37,257 nucleotides of DNA from Longimicrobiaceae bacterium (GTDB lineage: Bacteria; Gemmatimonadota; Gemmatimonadetes; Longimicrobiales; Longimicrobiaceae): positions 1-37,257 of the forward strand of contig DASVBS010000039.1 of assembly GCA_036375715.1 (NCBI GenBank), written 5' to 3'. Positions 25,614 through 32,554 of the stretch are shown here, piece after piece. A program made the translations under genes and the position numbers. The notes under the pieces were generated by a model that worked only from the letters and a program-made list of their open reading frames with translations, made no database searches and had not been told where the DNA came from. Each line of letters opens with the position of its first letter. Within the stretch, counting starts at the first letter, position 1.

Positions 25614-25704
25614 CAGTAAGGGACTGCGAGGACTTGGAAAAGACTTGCTGGCACGTGGCAGGAAAAAAGGCAGGCGGCTCTGCGGATCGCGACGACGTCG
25701 TTCA

Positions 25705-25727
25705 GCGTCAGAATGTGACGCTATAAT
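25705..25727 (+). promoter_or_regulatory. -10 element with upstream dyad before the RCC1-like gene
   Basis: A perfect TATAAT lies at 25722-25727, about 100 bp before ATG 25830. Directly upstream is the inverted repeat GCGTCA (25705-25710) / TGACGC (25716-25721), filling the usual -10/-35 spacer. A -35 is not clear; the nearest candidate is TTCAGC at 25701-25706. The dyad is a candidate operator. Confidence 0.5.
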
Positions 25728-25829
25728 ACTCCAATCCGTCATCAGATTGCGGGCGCCGTTCGGTGCGCGCGGCGCGGATCCAGGAATCCTCGGACGCCCT
25801 TCCCACCTTCCTTCCACCCGGTCCGGCTC

Positions 25830-27803
25830 ATGCCTACGATCTTCGCGCGGTTCTGCAGGGCGGCACTGTGCATTCTGGCGGTTGCGGGAAGCAGTGCCTG
25901 CTCCGACAACTCCATCTCCGATCCCCAGTTGGACCCCGAGGCTTCGGGCGAGAATCGCACGGTCGCGAACGCACTCACCGTGAACATTACCGACGTACAA
26001 ACCGCGTCCGGCTACAGATACGTGGTTGCGACGGGGCTTGCGGACAGTGCAAAGGCCTACATCGATCGCCCCTGGGTCTACGACAACGTTCCCCGCTTCC
26101 TCCAGGGCGCCACCTACGTCCGGACACGACAACAAGACCGCACCTTAGACGACCCCGCCCTGCTCTCCTTCCGCATTGATCGGGAAGCGGTGGTCTTCCT
26201 CACCGTGGACCCGGGATTCGATAGACCGTGGCTCGAGGAGATTGCCGGCTTCAAGCCGGTTCGGGATAACCTTTACATCCCCAAGCAGTACGGCAACAGC
26301 CCCGGGGAGCGATCCGGTCACCTGCTCTACGCGAAGGTCTACCCTGCGAAAGCGCGCATCGTGCTGGGACCGAACAGGACAGACGGCAGCGACGACATGT
26401 ACACCGTCATCGTTCGACCCACCGCCGATGGGGTTCTCTCCGCCGGTGCGGGGGGACCGTACAGCGCGGCCGCCGGCACCATGGTCCAGCTCGTCGGGAC
26501 CGCCGAGACCGCCTCGGAGTACGATCTCGCGTTGGATTACACCTGGGATTTCGGGGATGGGCACACCGGGGTTGGTCCGAGAGCTGGACATACCTACGAG
26601 TCTCCCGGCAGCTATACCGCTCGGTTCGAAGTCACCGATGCGATGGGCAATACCGTGACCGCCACGGCGCCGGTCAGCATCAGCAGCTCTGAGCCGTATG
26701 CCGTGTCGCAGGTGAGCACGGGCGACGGCTACGCCTGCGCGGTGCGCGCAAGCGGAGTCGTCAACTGCTGGGGGCGATCCGATTATGGGGAGGCTCCAGC
26801 CGAAAAACGGGCATCCGTTGGACGCTTCGTGCAGGTGGCCGCCCACAAGGACCACACCTGCGCCCTGCGCGACGACGGCGCAGTGGAATGCTGGGGCAAC
26901 AATGTCGATGGACGGGCCCCGGCGCTCAGGACCGCCAGGACCGGAGTCTTCACACAAGTCGACGTCGGAGAGTTCCACAGCTGCGCACTACGGGATGACG
27001 GCGACAGGGAGTGCTGGGGTTCTTCCACCGAATGGTGGCTTTTTGCTGTAGGGCAGCACAGGGGCTATTACACCCAGCTCGCATTCGGCAACCGGCATGC
27101 GTGCGCGGTGAGAACCGATGGCGCGGTCGATTGCTGGGGATGGCACAGGTCGGTGCGGCAGCCGACCAGCGGCAAGTTCGTGCAGGTCGCGGCGGGGCAG
27201 AACCACACCTGCGCCCTGCGGGACGACGGGGTCGTCGAGTGCTGGTATCTGAATCAGTTCGGTCAGGCGCCGCCCACCCGCAGCGCGACCACGGGACGCT
27301 TCGTCGCGGTGGAAGCCGGCGCCACGCATACCTGCGGCTTGCGGGACGACGGCGTAGTGGAATGCTGGGGCGGCAACGGCTGGGGTCAGGCACCGGCCAC
27401 ACAGACCGCCTCGGTGGGCACCTATCGCCAGCTGAGCGGCGGAAGCTACTTCAACTGCGCGGTCCGGAGCGACCACGCCTTCGAATGCTGGGGGAGGAAC
27501 AAGGACGGTGAGGGGCGCTCGGAGCAGCGCATCGTGTTCACGTCTCTGCCGCCCATGGCCTACGTGGGCGGCAGCTATCCCATCGCCGCCGAGGGCGGTG
27601 CATCCGGCAACCCCGTGGAGCTCACCAGCCTCACTCCCGAGGTATGCACGGTCTCCGAGGGGATGGTCTCGGCGGATGCCCCGGGCACCTGCACCGTTGC
27701 GGCCAATCAGGCCGGGAACTGGAGGTACTTCCCTGCCCCGGAGGTGCGGATGAGCTTCCAGGTCGAAGCGCCGCAGACGGCCGGCGCAGGAAATGGAACC
27801 TGA
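25830..27803 (+). CDS. Lipoprotein with PKD domain and seven-bladed RCC1-like propeller
   Basis: A 657-residue surface protein. The signal ends in AGSSAC (lipoprotein Cys). Residues about 45-200 are an unrecognised N-terminal domain; about 205-285 form a PKD domain (AGGPYSAAAGTMVQLVG, YTWDFGDGHTG, HTYESPGSYTARFEV). Then come seven repeats of about 36-42 residues with the pattern C-A-L-R-D-D-G-x-V-E-C-W-G, starting at about 297. Seven repeats make one complete RCC1-type propeller. Nearly every blade carries the same Cys pair, suggesting one disulfide per blade. A C-terminal Ig-like domain (LTPEVCTVSEGMVSADAPGTC, VAANQAGNWRYFPAPEV) closes it. Such proteins are usually cell-surface binding or adhesion proteins; the partner is unknown. 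Confidence 0.85.
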   Translation: MPTIFARFCRAALCILAVAGSSACSDNSISDPQLDPEASGENRTVANALTVNITDVQTASGYRYVVATGLADSAKAYIDRPWVYDNVPRFLQGATYVRTRQQDRTLDDPALLSFRIDREAVVFLTVDPGFDRPWLEEIAGFKPVRDNLYIPKQYGNSPGERSGHLLYAKVYPAKARIVLGPNRTDGSDDMYTVIVRPTADGVLSAGAGGPYSAAAGTMVQLVGTAETASEYDLALDYTWDFGDGHTGVGPRAGHTYESPGSYTARFEVTDAMGNTVTATAPVSISSSEPYAVSQVSTGDGYACAVRASGVVNCWGRSDYGEAPAEKRASVGRFVQVAAHKDHTCALRDDGAVECWGNNVDGRAPALRTARTGVFTQVDVGEFHSCALRDDGDRECWGSSTEWWLFAVGQHRGYYTQLAFGNRHACAVRTDGAVDCWGWHRSVRQPTSGKFVQVAAGQNHTCALRDDGVVECWYLNQFGQAPPTRSATTGRFVAVEAGATHTCGLRDDGVVECWGGNGWGQAPATQTASVGTYRQLSGGSYFNCAVRSDHAFECWGRNKDGEGRSEQRIVFTSLPPMAYVGGSYPIAAEGGASGNPVELTSLTPEVCTVSEGMVSADAPGTCTVAANQAGNWRYFPAPEVRMSFQVEAPQTAGAGNGT

Positions 27804-27884
27804 GCAAGCCGGGTACCGTTTCTCGAGGCGACCGAGTCAGCACGCCGCCTCCCCACCACCCACTTACACCTCCGCCAAAAAAAG

Positions 27885-27911
27885 CGAAAGCCCAGGCAAT
27901 GCCTGGGCTTT
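27885..27911. terminator. Hairpin after the RCC1-like gene
   Basis: AAAGCCCAGGC (27887-27897) pairs with GCCTGGGCTTT (27901-27911). On the minus strand it is followed by TTTCGCTTTTTTT, a good intrinsic terminator for anything transcribed leftward. On the plus strand it closes the propeller gene. Confidence 0.65.
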
Positions 27912-27919
27912 ATCATTGA

Positions 27920-27962
27920 TGGGCCCCGGGTGGACCCGAAGCACCGACCTCGCGCCTCCAGC
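27920..27962 (-). pseudogene. Degenerate tRNA-Ile 3'-half-like sequence
   Basis: Read on the plus strand, TGGGCCCCGGGTGGACCCGAA and GCACCGACCTCGCGC align with the authentic tRNA-Ile piece at 30809-30851 with scattered changes and one extra base in the acceptor arm. Similarity continues a few bases past the tRNA part (AGCGAAA). Like the other copy it is bordered on the left by a hairpin. The T-loop is damaged, so it is not a functional tRNA. It looks like an old attachment-site scar or a decayed tRNA copy. Apart from it and the hairpin, 27804-28175 shows nothing coding. Confidence 0.5.
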
Positions 27963-28175
27963 AAGCGAAATCGGTGATCCGGTTCCAGGGAACTCAAAGG
28001 AATGGCGGTCCTGCTGGCTTCCTCCTTGGAAGGTTGGCGCTGCTGGGGCACGTCTTCGGGTTTCCTGGGCTCATTTCATGTGCACCCCCGCACCCCACAC
28101 CCGTCGGCCAGTGGTGCGGAGGGAGGACCGGGGGAGAAACGACTTCATCAGGCACACCGTCCAGGATGCGACTCC

Positions 28176-29132
28176 TCAATCCCCCGCTGCCGCGTCGAGA
28201 AAGTCATTCACCTCGAGCCAATGCATGAACGCGTCGAACCAGCGATTGCTGGTGCGATCCGGATTCCCGAGGCCGAATCCGTGGCCGCCATTCTGATAGA
28301 GGTGGAACTCCACGGGACGGCCCGCCTTGTACCACGACTCGACCACGCCGAACTGGCCCCGGAAGAGGAAGTCGTCGGAGGCGATCACGTTGAACATCGG
28401 CGGAGCATCCGCCGGCACCTCGACGGGCCCCATTCCGCCGTAGATGGGTCCGATGAAGGCGAGCTTCATTTTCTTCGAGTTCAGCGTAGCGTGCATGGTC
28501 AGGCCGGCGCCGGCGGAGAAGCCGATCATCCCGATCCGGTCGGTATCGACGCCCCACTCTTCCGCCCGGTCGACGATCATCGCGTAGGCGGCCTCGGCAT
28601 CCTCCAACTGGTTTGAAAGATCCCGGCGCGGCGGAGGCGTCGGAGCTCCCCCCTGCGGAGCGGCGGAGGGGTTCCCCCCCGGGCCCGGATTCGGATTCAT
28701 CGTTGCTCTGAAGTCATCGAGCGACTCGGGCGTGGGGTTCAGGCGGTATTTGAGCACGAAAGCGGCGATACCGCGCGCCCTGAGCGCCTCCGCCACCTCC
28801 CATCCCTCGTTCCCCATCGACAGCCACCTGAATCCGCCACCCGGCGCCACGATCACGGCAGCGCCATTCGCCCGGCCCGGCTCGGGTAGGAAGGGGGTCA
28901 GGGTTGCGGCGGACACGTTCCGCACCATCGGATCACCCCACTGCCGGAACCAGCTTTCCGGGGCGGTCTGCCCCTCGACGCCACCTGTGTTGAGCGGAAT
29001 GGCGTTCGGTTCCGGCGGGGCATCGAGCGGGTAGATCGTGCCGTCCTGCGCGAGTGCCGAAGTCGCGAGCGCGACGGTGAACGCGGCGCAGACGAGGCTG
29101 GAGGCTAGGGCCACGGTTCTGTTCGGATTCAT
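28176..29132 (-). CDS. Exported alpha/beta-hydrolase (acetylxylan-esterase-like)
   Basis: A 318-residue secreted esterase. The signal peptide is MNPNRTVALASSLVCAAFTV...ATSALAQ. The alpha/beta-hydrolase core has an oxyanion-type VIVAPGGGFRWLS, the nucleophile elbow GFSAGAG, a candidate acid in the VIASDDFLF region, and the catalytic His in GGHGFG. A Pro/Gly-rich insert (NPGPGGNPSAAPQGGAPTPP) sits in the lid area. This is the BD-FAE/acetylxylan-esterase pattern often found near polysaccharide-degrading genes; here it stands alone. The start is taken at ATG 29132, since the in-frame codons before it are Arg/Pro-rich and overlap the MerR gene. Confidence 0.88.
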   Translation of the reverse strand: MNPNRTVALASSLVCAAFTVALATSALAQDGTIYPLDAPPEPNAIPLNTGGVEGQTAPESWFRQWGDPMVRNVSAATLTPFLPEPGRANGAAVIVAPGGGFRWLSMGNEGWEVAEALRARGIAAFVLKYRLNPTPESLDDFRATMNPNPGPGGNPSAAPQGGAPTPPPRRDLSNQLEDAEAAYAMIVDRAEEWGVDTDRIGMIGFSAGAGLTMHATLNSKKMKLAFIGPIYGGMGPVEVPADAPPMFNVIASDDFLFRGQFGVVESWYKAGRPVEFHLYQNGGHGFGLGNPDRTSNRWFDAFMHWLEVNDFLDAAAGD

Positions 29133-29412
29133 TGGCGTCCGTGGAGGTGGGATGGTGGCAGACACGAAGGCCGGCACGCCGGAGCAGCGATGGCGGCGCA
29201 GGTCAGCAACATAGCTGGCAGCGCCGCACTGGCCAACAAATCCGTGCCGCTGGCGATCCGGATGGCACCCCGACTCTGGTGCTGTCAGCCGGCCTGTGGC
29301 CGAAGGACCCGAACGGTCGGAGCGCGGTGGAGGAAGGCCTGAGTGGGCGGGGAAGGTCGCCCAGGTGCGACGCACCCGCGGCGGACGGCCCCGCGCGACT
29401 CGCGCGCGATCC

Positions 29413-29883
29413 TCAGCCCTGCGCGGTCTGGGAACCGCCCCTGTTCTGCGGCGCCGGCGTCGCGAGGATGGGCAACGACCTCGCGCTGGACCGCGGCCTC
29501 GGCTCACAGCCTTCGAGGAAGCACTGCTCGATGCGCGTGCACTGACACCTCAGGCCTGCCAGCAGCAGGTGCTTCATCGCCATGGCGCGGTTGATCAAAG
29601 CATTGATTGCGGGCAGCTTCTCTTCCGCGAGCGCGCGCCACCGTTCCGGTGGAGGCGTGTTCGGCTCGAACTCGTAGAGCAGCGTCCGGATCTCTTCGAG
29701 CGTGAAGCCGAGATCGCGCGCCGCGCGGATCACCTGGAGCCGCTCGACTGTGTCCGCCGTGTAGCGGCGCCAGCCGCTCGCCCGCTCCGGCTCCGGCAGC
29801 AGACCCACGCTCTCGTAGTATCGGATCGCCGACTGCCGGAGCCCCGCCCGCCTGGCCACCTCGCCGATGCTGAGCGTGTCCAT
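29413..29883 (-). CDS. MerR-family regulator with a C-terminal cysteine cluster
   Basis: A 156-residue regulator. The winged helix-turn-helix is at the N-terminus (LSIGEVARRAGLRQSAIRYY, ESVGLLPEPERASGWRRY), followed by the long dimerisation helix (about 80-108). The effector loop LRCQCTRIEQCFLEGC has four Cys, as in metal- or redox-sensing MerR proteins such as SoxR or MerR-type metal sensors. The last 27 residues are low-complexity. A perfect dyad sits directly upstream, consistent with MerR-type autoregulation. Confidence 0.9.
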   Translation of the reverse strand: MDTLSIGEVARRAGLRQSAIRYYESVGLLPEPERASGWRRYTADTVERLQVIRAARDLGFTLEEIRTLLYEFEPNTPPPERWRALAEEKLPAINALINRAMAMKHLLLAGLRCQCTRIEQCFLEGCEPRPRSSARSLPILATPAPQNRGGSQTAQG

Positions 29884-29893
29884 AAAAACCCTC

Positions 29894-29916
29894 TTGACTT
29901 CAAGTCCACTTGAAGT
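29894..29916. promoter_or_regulatory. MerR-type dyad operator
   Basis: ACTTCAAGT (29897-29905), CC, ACTTGAAGT (29908-29916) is a perfect 9+2+9 palindrome 13 bp upstream of the merR start. TTGACT at 29894-29899 abuts it on the plus strand, giving the layout of MerR-controlled promoters with an elongated spacer, though the plus-strand -10 (around CAGCGT) is poor. The plus-strand target would be the membrane protein at 30113. Confidence 0.65.
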
Positions 29917-30112
29917 GTCAGCGTAGGGGTACGGCGCCGATCAGGGCCCGTGCCGTCAACCCTACAACGAGTCGGGCCGTCGTGCCAGCGGCGGAGGCCG
30001 CGGCCGCCGGCTCATCGGAGGACGACGGCCGCGAGGGCGCGACACGGCAGGCGAGCCGCCCGGGCCCGGGAGGCGCCGGAACGCTCCTTCCACCCCAAAC
30101 AGGAGGTGTTCC

Positions 30113-30580
30113 GTGAGCACGATCAACGGAAAGCGGGTCATCGTGGGAGGCGTGGTGGCGGGGCTGGTCGCGTTGGTGGCCGAGGTCCTGGTCGAGGCGC
30201 TGAGCGGCGCCGCGATGGAGGCGTGGCTGTCCGGCCTGGGCCTCGAACCGCCGGGCGAGGCCGTCATGCTGGGGTACCTGGTGACGGCCATCGTTCTCGG
30301 CGTCGTGATGGTCTGGCTGTACGCCGTGGCCCGCCCGCGCCTCGGACCCGGGCCGGGCACCGCGCTGCGGATCGGGCTCGCCGTCTGGGCGCTCGCCTGC
30401 GCCATCCCGAACGTCCACCTGTTCGGGCTGGGCGTGATGCCCGCCAACCTCTTCTGGATCACCACGCTCGGGACGGTGGTGCAGATGCCGCTAGCCGCAC
30501 TGGCGGGCGCGTGGGTGTACCGCGAGGAGGCCGCGGCGCCGGCGCGTGGTGGCGCGTCCTCCCACGCGGCGCACGTCTGA
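30113..30580 (+). CDS. Four-helix membrane protein of unknown function
   Basis: A 155-residue protein starting at GTG 30113, supported by a strong AGGAGGTG a few bases upstream. Four hydrophobic segments are visible: VIVGGVVAGLVALVAEVLV, VMLGYLVTAIVLGVVMVWLY, ALRIGLAVWALACAIPNVHL and LFWITTLGTVVQMPLAALAG. No catalytic motif is seen. It is divergent from the MerR regulator across a MerR-type operator, so it may be that regulator's target. Confidence 0.75.
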   Translation: MSTINGKRVIVGGVVAGLVALVAEVLVEALSGAAMEAWLSGLGLEPPGEAVMLGYLVTAIVLGVVMVWLYAVARPRLGPGPGTALRIGLAVWALACAIPNVHLFGLGVMPANLFWITTLGTVVQMPLAALAGAWVYREEAAAPARGGASSHAAHV

Positions 30581-30762
30581 GGGCCCGGCGCCGAGACCGC
30601 CAGCCGCCGGCCGAGCCGCATACGAGCGACGGTCCGCCGGCTGACGCCGCGCCGCCGCCACGCTCGGAAGGGGACAGCCGCTCGATCGCGCCGTCTCCAG
30701 TCCCAGCAGGTTGTTTTACCCCGAAATGTTACCCCCGGCACTCTGATCGGCAGAAACGAAGA

Positions 30763-30794
30763 AGGCGCCATGCCGCGAATGCGGCATGGCGCCT
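30763..30794 (-). terminator. Original terminator of the tRNA-Ile gene
   Basis: AGGCGCCATGCCGC (30763-30776) pairs perfectly with GCGGCATGGCGCCT (30781-30794) around GAAT. It lies 15 bp beyond the 3' end of the tRNA piece on the minus strand, where a tRNA terminator would be. The preceding 30581-30762 shows nothing coding. Confidence 0.7.
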
Positions 30795-30808
30795 CGATTT
30801 CTTATTGA

Positions 30809-30851
30809 TGGGCCTGGGTGGACTCGAACCACCGACCTCACGCTTATCAGG
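30809..30851 (-). pseudogene. tRNA-Ile(GAT) 3' half, probable attachment site
   Basis: On the minus strand this reads CCTGATAAGCGTGAGG, then TCGGTGGTTCGAGTCCACC, then CAGGCCCA. This is the anticodon loop with GAT, the 3' anticodon stem, the variable loop, a complete T-arm (GGTTCGAGTCC) and the 3' acceptor strand with discriminator A. No D-arm or 5' acceptor strand follows at higher coordinates. A piece running exactly from the anticodon loop to the 3' end is the usual crossover segment of tyrosine-integrase elements. With the old terminator on its left, the inserted island should lie to the right. Confidence 0.8.
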
Positions 30852-30970
30852 ATAGCGAAACCAGCGCGCTCGCGCGCAAGACCGCTGAAAACCTAGATTC
30901 CTTCTCGACGCCAGACCGCTTCCGCCAGCAGTTTCAGGGTGCGTTTGGCACCACGAATGACACCACGAAG

Positions 30971-31261
30971 ATGGGCGACTCGCTCGAGTTCGACAACCTT
31001 TCCGCCTACCTGGCCGCCGAGGACGAAGAGGCGCGCACCCGGCTCGCCCAGGAGCATGGCCGAAGCCTGGGCGACTGGTACGACCCCTCCGAATTCTGCT
31101 GGCAGGTTGAACCGCCGTTCGAGCGCTGCAGCGCGTGCTGGTCCTGGCGGCGCTTCCCGATCGCACAGCGCCACTTGGGCTTCGGTTGGAAGCGGTTGTG
31201 CGAGCTCCGGTGTGAGTGCGGGTGCCACGCGCGGGAGCACGAAGTGCGACGCTCTACCTAG
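30971..31261 (+). CDS. Small Cys-rich protein at the island edge
   Basis: A 96-codon frame from ATG 30971. The N-terminal half is acidic and helical (DNLSAYLAAEDEEARTRLAQ). The C-terminal half carries six Cys and two His (FCWQVEPPFERCSACWSWRR, then LCELRCECGCHAREHE), suggesting a zinc-binding knuckle. I recognise no family, and there is no Shine-Dalgarno. The upstream in-frame codons are read-through of the tRNA piece and should not be counted. Confidence 0.42.
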   Translation: MGDSLEFDNLSAYLAAEDEEARTRLAQEHGRSLGDWYDPSEFCWQVEPPFERCSACWSWRRFPIAQRHLGFGWKRLCELRCECGCHAREHEVRRST

Positions 31262-31380
31262 CGCCGATTTGCAGGTTGGGCTTCCGTACGTCGATACTTC
31301 CTCCTTGCGGAACTAACTCGCGCTATGCACCGTAAGATGACCTCCAGACGGCCAGCCATCGTATTGAGACTCCGAGGCTG

Positions 31381-31776
31381 ATGGGTCGCCGGAGCAGAGG
31401 TAAGCGCGCCGGCCGGGCGCGGCCAAAACAGGTGCAACACCCGGTATCGCACTCTCCCCAAAGTCCGACCGCGTCCTGGGCCGACGTCGAGGTTCTCCAC
31501 AGACATGAGAAATGGGGATGGGCCCAGCTCAGAGCCGCAGCCGTCGGAACGACTCAGCTGTTTCTTGCCATTCTGATCCTCATCGTGCCGGGGACCTTGT
31601 GGGAGCTGATACTGACCGTCCTCCCTCCGGTCGGCATGATCGACCGAATTCTCGTGCACGCCTTGTTGTTCGTGGGTTCGCTGGTGTTTTTCCTGCAGTT
31701 CGCCTACACGATCTGCGTGGGAGCCGCACTCAGCTTGAAGAAATCTAGGCGGGCCCTTAAAGAAGGAGGTGACTAG
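31381..31776 (+). CDS. Small membrane protein A of a coupled pair
   Basis: A 131-residue protein starting at ATG 31381 with a basic N-terminus (MGRRSRGKRAGRARPKQ). Two hydrophobic segments at about 57-80 (LFLAILILIVPGTLWELILTV) and 88-115 (ILVHALLFVGSLVFFLQFAY) are followed by a basic tail. It ends TAG, sharing its G with the GTG of the next gene. I recognise no family. Its position on the island beside restriction-modification and ShosTA-like genes makes a defence or mobile-element role possible, but the sequence gives no direct proof. Confidence 0.6.
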   Translation: MGRRSRGKRAGRARPKQVQHPVSHSPQSPTASWADVEVLHRHEKWGWAQLRAAAVGTTQLFLAILILIVPGTLWELILTVLPPVGMIDRILVHALLFVGSLVFFLQFAYTICVGAALSLKKSRRALKEGGD

Positions 31777-32396
31777 TGTCTGCTGCCGTCCATCTGACGC
31801 CGATTGAGCGGCTCGCGTTTGACCTGCCGAGACACGCGCTCAGCTCCTTCAACGCTAGCCTCAAGTCGTACGTCCTGACCATCGTGATCCTGGGTGCGGA
31901 GTTGATGCTGATCCGATCCGACTATCTTCTTCTCGTCCCTCTCGGCATCGTCATCTTCGCCATCCATGGCTCCGTCGCACTGTCCCTGGTCCGGCATGTG
32001 GTGGCGCTGCTCAGAGACATCCGGCGAGGCATCGATGGGGAGGACCCGCTGTACCTCACGAGAGAGCGAGTCGCTGACGCTATGTCTCGTAGGGAAGAGA
32101 ACCGCAAACTGCGCTGGGCGACCCGTCTCATCCTCTTCCTTGGATATGCAACGCCGATCTATCCGCTCTCGAAGTACGTGTTTCTACAGGCTTACGACGT
32201 GCACAGTGAGTACTTTGAGGCCGCAGACGAGAGCAAAGCGAGGCAACGGTGGCAGGGGGAACTCGGCTTGGGCGCGGAGGTAGAGGTGCACTCTGCTCCG
32301 CCCGCCAACCAGGCTTGGACCAACGTCGCTCGGGCGAGCGCGGCGTACGCAGTCAGTTCCTTCAACGATCCAGGCCGCGCTCGGGCGCACGCCTGA
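31776..32396 (+). CDS. Membrane protein B of a coupled pair
   Basis: A 206-residue protein starting at GTG 31776, with a very strong AAGGAGGTGA ending about 5 nt upstream inside the previous gene, and a 1-nt stop/start overlap. Hydrophobic segments: YVLTIVILGAELMLI and YLLLVPLGIVIFAIHGSVAL (together about 30-72) and WATRLILFLGYATPIYPLSK (about 113-132). Between them is a charged, probably cytoplasmic stretch (LLRDIRRGIDGEDPLYLTRE). The C-terminal 65 residues are soluble and charged. No family recognised. A strong bidirectional terminator follows. Confidence 0.65.
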   Translation: MSAAVHLTPIERLAFDLPRHALSSFNASLKSYVLTIVILGAELMLIRSDYLLLVPLGIVIFAIHGSVALSLVRHVVALLRDIRRGIDGEDPLYLTRERVADAMSRREENRKLRWATRLILFLGYATPIYPLSKYVFLQAYDVHSEYFEAADESKARQRWQGELGLGAEVEVHSAPPANQAWTNVARASAAYAVSSFNDPGRARAHA

Positions 32397-32464
32397 AAAG
32401 CGCCAGCGGCAACTTAACGAAGACCCTCAACGAAGCTCCTCTCGGCGCTGCGAGGGGTCAGGAC

Positions 32465-32502
32465 AAAAGGAGCCCCGGCCATTTTGAGCCGGGGCTCCTT
32501 TT
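32465..32502. terminator. Strong bidirectional intrinsic terminator
   Basis: AAAAGGAGCCCCGGC (32465-32479) pairs perfectly with GCCGGGGCTCCTTTT (32488-32502) around an 8-nt loop, with T-runs on both strands. It separates the membrane-protein pair from the convergent restriction-modification genes. Confidence 0.9.
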
Positions 32503-32554
32503 ACTGCCGGGCGCCCACAAAGGTCGCTGCAGTCACCACCAGGACGCAGCACGC

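Noticed and set aside
28204-28557. Alternative minus-strand frame within the esterase
   Set aside because: It lies inside the alpha/beta-hydrolase gene in another frame and is Arg-rich.
30809-30851. Intact tRNA-Ile gene
   Set aside because: The D-arm, 5' acceptor strand and 5' anticodon stem are absent at higher coordinates.
30818-30970. Protein start reading MDSNHRPHAYQDSE upstream of the Cys-rich protein
   Set aside because: This is translation through the tRNA-Ile piece, a familiar annotation artefact.
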